A stretch of DNA of 64,000 nt. Origin: Halomarina salina. Its GTDB lineage: Archaea > Halobacteriota > Halobacteria > Halobacteriales > Haloarculaceae. Shown in pieces: positions 26,730 through 35,180 of the stretch. The notes below the pieces were generated by a model. It had not been told where the DNA came from and did not search any database. It was given only the letters and a program-made list of their open reading frames with translations. The position numbers and the translations under genes are program-made. Where the stretch lies: NCBI RefSeq assembly GCF_023074835.1, contig NZ_JALLGW010000001.1, positions 496,001-560,000 of the forward strand, read 5' to 3'. The number at the start of each line of letters is the position of its first letter. The first letter of the stretch is position 1.

Positions 26730-26860
26730 GGGACGTAGTAGGCGGGCGAGCGGTTTAGCGGACGTGGCTCGACGGGGCGCCACACGGACCCCGTCCGGCG
26801 GTAGCGACACCACCGACCGTACTCGGTGCGTTTTTGGTCCGGAGGCCAGCAGTCGGTGGT

Positions 26861-27988
26861 ATGGTCTCGCTCGCGGACCTCGACGTGGCGGTCGCCCACT
26901 GGGGCATCGACTCCCCCGGCGGGGCGGAAGCCGTCGCCGTCGCTCTCGCCGACGCCCTCGACTGCGACCGCATCTACACGCTCGGCGTTCCGGACGTCGG
27001 CACCCGCGAGACGTACCCGGACGTCGAGTTCTACGATCTGCTCGACGACGCCGCGCTCGAACCCCTCCGGCGTGCGCAGGCCCGTATCGACCGCGTGTTC
27101 GAGTACGCCCTCTGGGAGGACGTCGACTGGCGAGCGTACGGCCCGCCGGACGTCCTCGTCACATCGGGCGCGACGACGCGAGCGGTCCTCACCCCCGACG
27201 AGACGCTCCACCTCAACTACTGTCACTCCCCGCCGCGGACACTGTACGACCGGTACCACGACCGGACCGACGGTCTCCCCGGCGTGCTCGCTCGACCGCT
27301 GGTCCGGTACCTCCGGCTCCGCGACGCCGCGGTCGACGACCGGGTCGACGGCTACCTCGCGAACAGCCCCGTCATCGCCCGCCGACTGTGGAAGTTCTAC
27401 GACCGGGACGCGGAGGTGCTGTACCCGCCTATCGACGTGGCGGCGCTCGGTCACCTCGACCGGGAACGCGGCGACCGCTACCTCCACCTCGGCCGCCTCG
27501 ACGTCGAGAAGGGCGTCCCCGAGGTGGTCGCCGCCTTCGAAGAACTCGACCAGCCCCTCGACTTCGTCGGCCCACGCGGTGACGTGCCCGGCGACGTCCT
27601 CGACCGCATCGACCGCGCGCCGAACATGCGCTACCTCGGGTTCGTCGACGCCGCCGAGAAACGCCGCCTGCTGGTCGAGAGCCGCGCGGTCGTCTTCAAC
27701 GGCGTCGCGGAGGACTTCGGCATCGTCCCCGTCGAGGCCGTCGCCGCGGGGGCGGCGTGTCTCGCCCGCGACGAGGGGTTCCCGAGCATGTTCGTCGACG
27801 AGGGAATCGGTCTGCGTCACGACGGCACCGGCGCTGGCGTTCGGGACGCCGTCGAGCGGTTCGAGGCCGACCCGTTCGACGCCGACCGGCAGCGTGCCGA
27901 AGAGTTCTCCCGCGAGGCGTTCGAGAGCCGACTGGAGACGACGGTGACCGAGCGCTACGAAGCGTTCGACGCGCGGTTCGGCCGCTGA
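26861..27988 (+). CDS. Glycosyltransferase, GT4-like
   Basis: I use ATG 26861 (MVSLADLDVAVAHWGIDSPGG). The 375-residue GT-B enzyme has an N-terminal acceptor domain with 'SPGGAEAVAVALADAL' and a C-terminal nucleotide-sugar domain with 'YLHLGRLDVEKGVPEVVAAF' and 'VFNGVAEDFGIVPVEAVAAGA', the E-x7-E signature of retaining GT4 transferases. Such enzymes add sugars from NDP or GDP donors to a lipid-linked glycan at the cytoplasmic side of the membrane. It is the first gene of the glycan cluster that runs to 37447. Confidence 0.87.
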   Translation: MVSLADLDVAVAHWGIDSPGGAEAVAVALADALDCDRIYTLGVPDVGTRETYPDVEFYDLLDDAALEPLRRAQARIDRVFEYALWEDVDWRAYGPPDVLVTSGATTRAVLTPDETLHLNYCHSPPRTLYDRYHDRTDGLPGVLARPLVRYLRLRDAAVDDRVDGYLANSPVIARRLWKFYDRDAEVLYPPIDVAALGHLDRERGDRYLHLGRLDVEKGVPEVVAAFEELDQPLDFVGPRGDVPGDVLDRIDRAPNMRYLGFVDAAEKRRLLVESRAVVFNGVAEDFGIVPVEAVAAGAACLARDEGFPSMFVDEGIGLRHDGTGAGVRDAVERFEADPFDADRQRAEEFSREAFESRLETTVTERYEAFDARFGR

Positions 27989-28005
27989 GCGAAGCCCAGT
28001 ACTGG

Positions 28006-28013
28006 TTTATATT
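28006..28013 (+). promoter_or_regulatory. TATA box of the phosphodiesterase gene
   Basis: TTTATATT is centred 27 bases before ATG 28037, which implies a leaderless mRNA covering the phosphodiesterase and the overlapping deacetylase gene. Confidence 0.7.
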
Positions 28014-28036
28014 CGACCGACATACGGCGAGCTAGT

Positions 28037-29548
28037 ATGCCCGACACCATCGTCGTCGGTCTGGACGGCGCGAACTGGGCGCTGCTCCGCCCGTGGCTCG
28101 ACGAGGGACGGCTCCCGAACGTCGATGCGCTGCGCGACGACGGCGTCTACTCGGAGATGGAGAGCTGTCTCCCGCCAGTCACCTGCCCGAACTGGCGGTG
28201 CTACACGACCGGGAAGAACCCCGGCAAACTCGGCGTGTTCTGGTGGGAGAAGATCGACACCGCGAACCGGACGCTCACGACGCCCACCTCGCGGTCGTTC
28301 GACAGCGCGAACTACTGGGACTACCTCAACGAGGACGGGAAGACGGCCGGTATCGTCAACGTCCCGATGACGTACCCACCGTTCGAGCTGGACGGCTTCC
28401 TCGTCGCCGGCGGACCGGGGAGCGAGCAGGAGGAGTACACCGACCCACCGGAGCTGAGCGACGACCTCGACGGCCGGGGCTACCGACTCCACCCGGACGT
28501 GCCGGTCACGGCCGACAGCGACAGCGAGGCGGCCGACGCGGTCGTCGACCTCATCGACGACCGACTCTCGACGTTCCGCGACCTCGTCGACGAACGGCCC
28601 GTCGACGTGGCCCACTGCACGGTCTTCTACATCAACGTCCTCCAGCACTTCTTCTGGCGCGGCGAGCCGACCCGTCGCGCGTGGGAGGTCATCGACGACC
28701 ACCTGGGCGAACTCCGAGAGGCGCACCCCGAGGCGACGCTCATGCTCATGTCCGACCACGGCTGTACGGAGATCGACACCGTCTTCAACGCCAACAGCTG
28801 GCTCGAATCGATGGGCTACCTCTCGACCGAGCGCAGCGCGTCGGACCTGTTCGGTCGCGTCGGACTCAACAAGAAACGCGTCTCCGCGCTCGCCCACCGG
28901 TTCGGCGTCCACGACCTCGTGGTCAGACTCGCACCGGAGCGGCTGAAGAGCTCCGTCCCGGAGGACGAGGAGGGGTTCAAACGCGAGCAGAAGCTCGACC
29001 GCGTGAACTGGGACGAGACCAGCGCCATCGCCAGCGGGCAGGGCCTGATCTACGTCGTGGACGACGACGAGGAGACCGTCGAGTCGCTGGTGAGCGACCT
29101 GGAGAACCTGCGGAACCGGGAGGGCCGCCCCGTCGCCAGCGAGGTGCTGCGCCGCGAGGAGGCCTACAGCGGGTCGCACGTGGACGAAGCCCCCAACGTC
29201 GTCTTCGACCAGCGCGAGGGCGTCCACACCAGCGGGGCCATCGGCGACAACCCCGTCTTTGACGGCCCCGGAACGTGGGCCGCCGAGAACGTCCGTACGG
29301 GCCTGTTCCTCGCCTCGGGTCCCGAGGTGTCGGGCGCACTCGACGAGACCATCTCCATCCTCGACGTCGCCCCGACGGTCCTCCGGAGCGTCGGCAGTGC
29401 CGTCCCGACGGACATGGACGGCCGCGCGCTCGACCTGTTCGGCGACGACGCACCCGCCGAGCGCGACCCCATCCCCGCGTCGGCCGTCGACAGCGCCTCC
29501 GATCAGGCGGTGCAGGACCGACTGGAGGACCTCGGCTACCTCGAATGA
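28037..29548 (+). CDS. Alkaline-phosphatase-superfamily phosphodiesterase (NPP-like)
   Basis: A 503-residue metalloenzyme of the type I phosphodiesterase/nucleotide pyrophosphatase group. Visible sites are the metal Asp in IVVGLDGANW (residue 9), the likely nucleophile Thr in PPVTCPNW (about residue 49), and the second metal site LMSDHGCTE (about 236-244). No signal peptide or anchor is seen, so it is cytoplasmic. Homologues occur in glycan clusters of Halobacteria; possible roles are transfer or removal of a phospho-group on sugars or lipid carriers. The C-terminal 'DLGYLE' resembles that of the sulfatase-like neighbour. Its stop overlaps the next start (ATGA). Confidence 0.82.
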   Translation: MPDTIVVGLDGANWALLRPWLDEGRLPNVDALRDDGVYSEMESCLPPVTCPNWRCYTTGKNPGKLGVFWWEKIDTANRTLTTPTSRSFDSANYWDYLNEDGKTAGIVNVPMTYPPFELDGFLVAGGPGSEQEEYTDPPELSDDLDGRGYRLHPDVPVTADSDSEAADAVVDLIDDRLSTFRDLVDERPVDVAHCTVFYINVLQHFFWRGEPTRRAWEVIDDHLGELREAHPEATLMLMSDHGCTEIDTVFNANSWLESMGYLSTERSASDLFGRVGLNKKRVSALAHRFGVHDLVVRLAPERLKSSVPEDEEGFKREQKLDRVNWDETSAIASGQGLIYVVDDDEETVESLVSDLENLRNREGRPVASEVLRREEAYSGSHVDEAPNVVFDQREGVHTSGAIGDNPVFDGPGTWAAENVRTGLFLASGPEVSGALDETISILDVAPTVLRSVGSAVPTDMDGRALDLFGDDAPAERDPIPASAVDSASDQAVQDRLEDLGYLE

Positions 29549-30321
29549 CGGTCTGCCTGACCGGTGACGTCCACCACATGTCGTTAGAGACCCGCGACCA
29601 AGCGTACGTGGACGGGACGGAGATGGAGGCGGCCGTCGAGTACGCGCACATCGCCGACGACCACGACCTGCCGGTGACGCTGTTCGTCACCGGGAAGGCG
29701 CTCCGCGAGGAACCGGAGCGAGCGCGGACGCTCGCCGCGATGAACAACGTCGAACTCGGCGGTCACAACTACTACGCGTTCAGCACGCCGGTTCACAAGC
29801 TCTGGCGAGGGCTGACGGGGTCGTGGAACGGCCCTCGCCCGTTCCAGGCGTGGGAGATTCGGCGGACGCTCACCGCGTTCGAGGAGGTGGGCGTCGACGT
29901 CCGCTCGTGGCGCGACCACGCCTACCGCCACGACTCGAACACCGCGGAACTGCTCGCCCGCTACGGCGTTACACACTTCTCCGACGCCGTCGAACCCGGC
30001 GGCGAACCGCGCGAGGAGGACGGCGTCCGTGTCCTCCCCATCAACACGCCACCCGACCACGACCACGTCTACCACTCGTTCCGGACGCCAGCGTTCGTCG
30101 CCGAGAGCGACTTCGAGGGGCCGTTCGGGGCCGACGCGGTGTCGCCCGACGAGTGGGTCGACTGGGTGCTGGAGTGCGTCGATAACGTGGAGACGGCGAC
30201 GGTACTGGCACACCCTGCGTGTATGCAGTTGGCCGACGGGTTCGAGGCGTTCGAGGCGTTGTGCGAGCGTCTCGGCAAGTACGAGACGGCCCCGATAGCG
30301 CTCGCGGACCGCAAGCCGTGA
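29545..30321 (+). CDS. Divergent polysaccharide-deacetylase-like protein
   Basis: A 258-residue protein whose ATG overlaps the phosphodiesterase stop. The NodB-like barrel is suggested by 'MTVCLTGDVHHMS' at the first strand, 'LPVTLFVTGKALREE', 'ELGGHNYYAFSTP', and 'VRSWRDHAYRHDSNTAELLARYGVTHFSDA'. The usual metal motifs are altered. TFDDG becomes TGDVHH, and the H-x3-H motif keeps its first His, but position +4 is Ala. Catalysis on N-acetyl sugars is therefore uncertain. Related proteins are frequent in haloarchaeal glycan loci. It shares a transcript with the phosphodiesterase. Confidence 0.75.
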   Translation: MTVCLTGDVHHMSLETRDQAYVDGTEMEAAVEYAHIADDHDLPVTLFVTGKALREEPERARTLAAMNNVELGGHNYYAFSTPVHKLWRGLTGSWNGPRPFQAWEIRRTLTAFEEVGVDVRSWRDHAYRHDSNTAELLARYGVTHFSDAVEPGGEPREEDGVRVLPINTPPDHDHVYHSFRTPAFVAESDFEGPFGADAVSPDEWVDWVLECVDNVETATVLAHPACMQLADGFEAFEALCERLGKYETAPIALADRKP

Positions 30322-30325
30322 CGAC

Positions 30326-31519
30326 TTACTCCAGGTAGCCCAACGCTTCAAGTTGCTCTTTCGACGCGGCGGCGACGTCCGATGTCGAGTCGTTTGGCCG
30401 AAACTCCTCAACTAGCGCAGGCCGGAGGGACTGGGGGTCTACCGACCCGTAGACGAGTTCACGGTCGCCGAATGTGCGGAGGAGGCGCCACATCTGGTAC
30501 GGCGAACGTGAACGGTTCGCCGGTGCCTGTGCACCCTTGACGAGTTTCCGGTGGATTGCGAACGCGACGCGCTCACTGGCACGCCCGTGGTGACGGACGA
30601 CTCCGCCGTCCCGATTCCAGGCTGAACTCGCCCCGTAAGAGACTCGACCACCTTTCGCCCAGAACTCGGAACGGACGACTCTGTCCGCCGAGGGCGATTT
30701 GGTCCAGACATCCACCCCCTCGACATCGTCGGGGACGGTCTCGCCACGTGCGGCGATAGCTGTCGGCGCGAGGTCTACGCCCGATAAGAGTTCGTCGTAT
30801 ACTTCGCCTTCTGGGAGGCCAGCCCCCATAAAGACGGTCGGCACAGAGACGAGTTCGGGACAGACCGGCGCGCCATGAGCGTAGACGCCGCCGCGAGATG
30901 GCTCCCCAAGCAACTCACCGTGGTCGCTTGTGAAGACGACAAGCGTGTCATCGTACAGTTCGCGGTCGTGAAGCATGTCGACCAGTCCCTCAAACCGTTC
31001 CGCGGCCGTCGTCGCACCCCGCTGGTAGAGGTTCCGGAGTTCCTGGTCGCGCCCGGCGAAGTGACGGAAGAACTCGGGAGAGGTGTCCCACCGGACGTTG
31101 GTGTAGTCGTAGGGGGCGTGTGCACCCTTGTCGTGGACAAGGAGCGTAAACGGTTCGCCGAGGCCCTCCAAGGTGCGCTCTTCGGTCACACGGAGGATGC
31201 GATTCGGCGGCTTCTCCGCAGGCGACTCCACGTGGTCCCAGACGTTCCGGAGGTCGGTACCGCAGTGCTCACCCGCCAGCAGTTCGGGCGTCTCGGGAAG
31301 GACATCGTCGAAACTCCAGACGCGGTGCGTTGCCGGATACAGACCGGACGCCATCGAAGGGATGCTCGTCGCAGTGTACGTACTGGCCGCCACCGTCCGT
31401 GCCGTGACGCCTCGCTGGGCGATTCGTGATGGAAGAGAGTCGAAGCGGAGGCTGTCCGCAACGAATATCAAGACGTTGTTGACCGTGCCACGCTTGGCAA
31501 GATCGGAAAGAGCGGCCAT
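30326..31519 (-). CDS. Sulfatase-like hydrolase/transferase (alkaline phosphatase superfamily)
   Basis: This 397-residue protein has the sulfatase fold: 'NVLIFVADSLRFDSLP' (metal Asp), 'TYTATSIPSMASGLYP' (nucleophile loop, about residues 47-62) and 'VVFTSDHGELLGE' (second metal site). The usual C/S-x-P-S-R reads S-I-P-S-M, so the formylglycine Cys is absent and Arg is Met. A Ser- or Thr-nucleophile phospho- or sulfo-transferase is possible. An ATG at 31519 follows a good ribosome site (GAGGAGG) and a TATA box. Codons are less GC-biased than in neighbouring clusters. It probably modifies a surface glycan. Confidence 0.8.
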   Translation of the reverse strand: MAALSDLAKRGTVNNVLIFVADSLRFDSLPSRIAQRGVTARTVAASTYTATSIPSMASGLYPATHRVWSFDDVLPETPELLAGEHCGTDLRNVWDHVESPAEKPPNRILRVTEERTLEGLGEPFTLLVHDKGAHAPYDYTNVRWDTSPEFFRHFAGRDQELRNLYQRGATTAAERFEGLVDMLHDRELYDDTLVVFTSDHGELLGEPSRGGVYAHGAPVCPELVSVPTVFMGAGLPEGEVYDELLSGVDLAPTAIAARGETVPDDVEGVDVWTKSPSADRVVRSEFWAKGGRVSYGASSAWNRDGGVVRHHGRASERVAFAIHRKLVKGAQAPANRSRSPYQMWRLLRTFGDRELVYGSVDPQSLRPALVEEFRPNDSTSDVAAASKEQLEALGYLE

Positions 31520-31540
31520 GCCTCCTCAGATTGCTGGCTC

Positions 31541-31550
31541 GATATAAAAG
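31541..31550. promoter_or_regulatory. Shared TATA-like box between two divergent sulfatase-type genes
   Basis: GATATAAAAG lies 22-31 bases before the minus-strand ATG at 31519 and about 68 before the plus-strand ATG at 31614. It is the only strongly AT-rich element in the 94-base gap, so it may serve both directions or mainly the minus one. Confidence 0.5.
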
Positions 31551-31613
31551 CTCCCGGCCGTGTTCGTCGGTGCGGACGGACAACGCTTTGTATTCCTCAT
31601 CGCTATCCGCGGT

Positions 31614-32516
31614 ATGTCCATCCGGGCTGCCCTCAACACGCACCTCACTCAACAGTACGAGGAGCTGGCCGAGTACTACGACAGTCCGATGTGGTGGTAC
31701 AACCAGACGAAACAGTACGCCCTTTTCCCTCTCCACCGCCTCCGCTACGCCGGGCAGGGGTACACCCGCATTCTAGATGAGGACTGGGACTCACTGTTCG
31801 TTCTGGACGGGTGTCGTGCGGACCTGTTCCGGGAGGTAGCCGACGTCTCTCGGTTTGACGAGTACACCGAGGTGAACAGTGGCGCCAGCGCGACCAAGGA
31901 GTGGGTCGGCCAGCAATTCTACGGTCGCGCTCACAGCGACACGATATACGTTAACGGGAACGCCGTCGTCTCGGAGAACGTCACAGGGGCGTTCAGGGAG
32001 TTCATCGACGTGTGGCGGGATGCGTACGACGAGGAACGACGACTCATACCGGCAGAACCCGTTGCGGAGGCCGCTCGTCACGCCCGCGAGGAGCACCCCG
32101 ACGCTCGACTTATCGTTCACTTCTGTCAACCTCATTATCCCTTCCTCTCGGCACCAGAGCTCCAGTTTGATGGGAGCGATGGCGGCCCGAGTAACGTGTG
32201 GCAGGCACTCCGACAAGGGAAGGCAGCCCTCGACGATGTCTGGGAGGCCTACGCCGAGAATCTGCGGTACGTGCTGGAAGTCGCCGAGCCGCTAGCCGAG
32301 GAGTTCGGCGAACGAACCGTCCTTACAGCCGACCACGGGAACCTAGTCGGCGAGCGAATCTATCCAGTGCCGCTCCGGCAGTGGGGCCACCCGCCAGGGC
32401 TCCGACATCCGAACTTGACGACCGTCCCGTGGGCGGTGGTCGACGGCGAGCGTACGACCAAACAGAGCGTTGACGCGGACGTGAACGAGCAGCTCTCGGC
32501 ACTCGGTTACCGGTAA
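31614..32516 (+). CDS. Alkaline-phosphatase-superfamily protein of a glycan locus
   Basis: I use ATG 31614 (MSIRAALNTHLTQQYEEL); an upstream in-frame ATG at 31560 falls close to the promoter element. In the 300-residue product, 'WDSLFVLDGCRADLF' supplies the first metal Asp, 'SGASATKEWVGQQF' sits where the nucleophile Ser/Thr would be, and 'TVLTADHGNLVGE' gives the second metal site. It is shorter than classic sulfatases and no anchor is seen. Similar proteins recur in haloarchaeal polysaccharide loci without a proven reaction. It converges on the next glycosyltransferase with a 13-base gap. Confidence 0.72.
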   Translation: MSIRAALNTHLTQQYEELAEYYDSPMWWYNQTKQYALFPLHRLRYAGQGYTRILDEDWDSLFVLDGCRADLFREVADVSRFDEYTEVNSGASATKEWVGQQFYGRAHSDTIYVNGNAVVSENVTGAFREFIDVWRDAYDEERRLIPAEPVAEAARHAREEHPDARLIVHFCQPHYPFLSAPELQFDGSDGGPSNVWQALRQGKAALDDVWEAYAENLRYVLEVAEPLAEEFGERTVLTADHGNLVGERIYPVPLRQWGHPPGLRHPNLTTVPWAVVDGERTTKQSVDADVNEQLSALGYR

Positions 32517-32529
32517 TGGAGCGACCGGG

Positions 32530-33609
32530 TCAACGGACACCAACCTGATGAGCGAACTCGGCACGGACCTCCTCCCACGCAATCTCCTCCCCTCGTTCGC
32601 GGGCCGCTTCCGCCAGTCCGTGCCGGTCGGCGAGCGAGAGCGCCGATAGGTCGTCAAGGGCCGTCGCGACGGCATCTGCTCTCGGGGCGACGTACCGACC
32701 GGCGTCCTTCGCGATGTAGCGCATCCCTGGGAAGTCGGAGACGAGAGGAATCGTCGCCCCCGCCAGGTACTCCCCGACCTTGATGGGCGGAGCGTACTGC
32801 CAGTCGGTCCGCGGTGGGAGGACGCAATAACCGACATCGGCCTCGCGGACGCCGTCAAGCGCCTCCCGGTGAGGGACGCGCCCATTGAATCGGAGGACAT
32901 CGTCGACTCCGAGTTCGACCGCCAGCGATTCGACGCGGGGGTCCGTAGTCCCGTAGACATCGACCAGCAATGACGAGTCAGTCCTCGCGAGCCCCTCCAC
33001 GAGTAGTTCCCCACCCCGGTCCAGTCGAGGGCTCCCAACCCACGCGACGTGGAGCGTCGATCGGTCGGCATATTCGGGATCGACGATGGACACCGGCGCA
33101 CCGTTGGGGAGGAATCGACGGTCGGAACCGTACTGATAGGGAGTCTCAGGGTGGAACGAGTGGACAGCGCGTCCGGCCCGGTGCAACAGGCCAGCGAGAC
33201 CCCGGGCAGTCACCTGGTGGTACGTCCGTGGCTGGTTGAGTCGGTATTGGGCGGGCGTCTCGTAGACGTCCGGTACCCAGCGGACGCCGTACTGTTTCGC
33301 TATAAATCCTGCGAGTACCGCCTCGTAGTGGTAGGAGGTGACGAAGGTGGTCGAATCGGGGGCACTCGTCGCGACCGACGCGGCGGTACGCCCCCTGTCG
33401 AGGACGCCCTCGGCGTCGACGATGCGCGTCGTGGTCCTCTTGGCGAGGGCGTCGGGGACCGGGGCGTTGCTGACGACGATGGACTCGTCGGCCGCCTCAA
33501 CGAGTCCGAGGGCGTGCTGGTAGCGGTCCGTGCTCCAGACGTCCGGAATCGTCGGCACATAGTACACGATCGACTCTAACACGAAGGAACCGTCCGAACA
33601 CTGCCGCAT
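32530..33609 (-). CDS. Glycosyltransferase, GT-B fold
   Basis: I take ATG 33609 (MRQCSDGSFVLESIVYYVPT); the longer open frame would run into the flippase gene. The 359-residue protein has a variable N-terminal half and a C-terminal donor domain with 'LHVAWVGSPRLDRGGELLVEGLA', 'VLRFNGRVPHREALDGVREADVGYCVLPP' and 'APPIKVGEYLAGATIPLVSD', where E in KVGEYLA corresponds to the usual GT4 donor-binding Glu. It probably extends the glycan carried by the flippase encoded 20 bases upstream on the same strand. Base composition is less GC-rich than the flanking clusters. Confidence 0.82.
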   Translation of the reverse strand: MRQCSDGSFVLESIVYYVPTIPDVWSTDRYQHALGLVEAADESIVVSNAPVPDALAKRTTTRIVDAEGVLDRGRTAASVATSAPDSTTFVTSYHYEAVLAGFIAKQYGVRWVPDVYETPAQYRLNQPRTYHQVTARGLAGLLHRAGRAVHSFHPETPYQYGSDRRFLPNGAPVSIVDPEYADRSTLHVAWVGSPRLDRGGELLVEGLARTDSSLLVDVYGTTDPRVESLAVELGVDDVLRFNGRVPHREALDGVREADVGYCVLPPRTDWQYAPPIKVGEYLAGATIPLVSDFPGMRYIAKDAGRYVAPRADAVATALDDLSALSLADRHGLAEAARERGEEIAWEEVRAEFAHQVGVR

Positions 33610-33629
33610 AGGTGCACCGGTCGGCGTTC

Positions 33630-35180
33630 TCAGGAGAAGCGTCTGACAACCGCGTCCAGCGGCCCCAGCGGGATACCATAGCGCTCCTCGAGCGAGCGGA
33701 TAAGCATGACCTCCTCGGGACGGATGCCGAGTACCACGAGAACTGTAACGATGTAGACGAGTCCGAAGACCGCCGTGAACCCGACTATCCAGAGGATTCT
33801 GCCGGGGACGAAGTCGCGGAGTAAGAAGGCGCTCACAAGCAACGGAACGGCGATAATACCGGGTTTTGCGACGGTGAGTCCGAACGGGAAGACACCGACA
33901 TAGTACCTCACCTCGACGACCATCAGCAGGTCGACAAGGAAGTATGACGCGATCGTCGCCAGGGCAGCTCCGAGAATTCCGATTTCGGGGATGAGCCACA
34001 CGTTCAACCCGACGTTCAGGCTCGCGGCGAGGATGTTGTTGAAGGCAATCTCGCGCGAGCGGCCGAGCCCCTGTAGGAGGCTAGTGTGGGCGTCAAGCAC
34101 GTTGTGGACCGCGAAGCCGAGCGCGAGAACCGCCAGTGTGAGGCTCCCGCTCGCGTACTTCGACCCGTAGACGGCACTGATGAACGCTTCGGGGAAGAGG
34201 ACGAACGGAATCAGCGTCGGAATCGTCGCGATGACGAGCAGCCGGAGGACCGAGCGGTGGACGGACAGCATGTCGCGGACGTTCTCCCCGGCTTCGAGTT
34301 CGCTGGCGACGGGTGCACCAAGGAAGTTGAACGCTGTCGAGAACATGACGATAAGGCGGGCGGCGGCGTACGCCACGCCGTAGGTGCCGACCGCCTGACT
34401 GTCCAAGAAGTAGAGGACGATGAAAACATCGATGCTTCGGTACATGAACCCGGCCGCCCCCGAGACGATGAACGGCAGCGAGTACCGCGTCATCTCCCGG
34501 GTCGAACCGCTCTGGAGCGTAGATTCTTCAAGGATGCCTGGAAGTACCCTGAACAGGTAAAACACGGCGACGAGCGCCCCCACGGCATAAGGGACGGCGT
34601 ACGCGGTGGCGAACCCCAACTGTCCGAGCCCCACCGTGACGACCGCGAAGACGAGACTGAGGCGGACGATGGGCCGGATGAAGTTCTCGACGTAGACACG
34701 GTATTTCGACACCTTCTGACCGCGGATGCCGCCGATAGCGACGTTCAGGGCCGTGGCGAATGGGATGGTGAGCCCAAACACGAAGATACTGGGCGTGACC
34801 TCAGGATCTCCGAAGATGCCGCTGGCGATGAACTCGGCGTTCAGTGCAATGCCGACACCCATGACGACCGCGACGGGCAACGAGGAGACGAACGCCGTCC
34901 TGACGAGGGCGCGCTTCGCCGGCGGGTCGGTCCGTGGCAGGTACCTCGTCAGACCGCTCGCCATACCGAGACTGGCGACGAGACCGCAGATGTTGACCAT
35001 CGACGTCCCGACGGTTAGACCACCGAACCCGCCAGTGGTGAGGTACCTCGCGGCGATGACCTGCGCTATGAACGCGATGACCACCTCCGCGAGGAGACCG
35101 GCGTAGACGACGCTCGCTCCCTTGACGACGTCTCGAATCGCCTGGTTCCGTTCCTGGTTACTGGACGACCCTTCACTCAT
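33630..35180 (-). CDS. Polysaccharide flippase (Wzx/RfbX type)
   Basis: A 516-residue membrane protein with about 14 helices and a hydrophilic N-terminus (MSEGSSSNQERNQAIRDVVKG). The MATE/PST pattern is seen in 'LTRYLPRTDPPAKR' (early cytoplasmic loop), 'GLTIPFATALNVAIGGIRGQ', 'YRSIDVFIVLYFLDSQAVGTYGVAYA' and 'LGRSREIAFNNILAASLNVGLNVWLIPEIG'. These proteins move lipid-linked oligosaccharides across the membrane for N-glycans or exopolysaccharides. Its start overlaps the stop of the upstream glycosyltransferase gene by 8 bases, and a second glycosyltransferase follows, giving a three-gene unit. Third positions look AT-richer than in the gene at 35173-36276. Confidence 0.92.
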   Translation of the reverse strand: MSEGSSSNQERNQAIRDVVKGASVVYAGLLAEVVIAFIAQVIAARYLTTGGFGGLTVGTSMVNICGLVASLGMASGLTRYLPRTDPPAKRALVRTAFVSSLPVAVVMGVGIALNAEFIASGIFGDPEVTPSIFVFGLTIPFATALNVAIGGIRGQKVSKYRVYVENFIRPIVRLSLVFAVVTVGLGQLGFATAYAVPYAVGALVAVFYLFRVLPGILEESTLQSGSTREMTRYSLPFIVSGAAGFMYRSIDVFIVLYFLDSQAVGTYGVAYAAARLIVMFSTAFNFLGAPVASELEAGENVRDMLSVHRSVLRLLVIATIPTLIPFVLFPEAFISAVYGSKYASGSLTLAVLALGFAVHNVLDAHTSLLQGLGRSREIAFNNILAASLNVGLNVWLIPEIGILGAALATIASYFLVDLLMVVEVRYYVGVFPFGLTVAKPGIIAVPLLVSAFLLRDFVPGRILWIVGFTAVFGLVYIVTVLVVLGIRPEEVMLIRSLEERYGIPLGPLDAVVRRFS

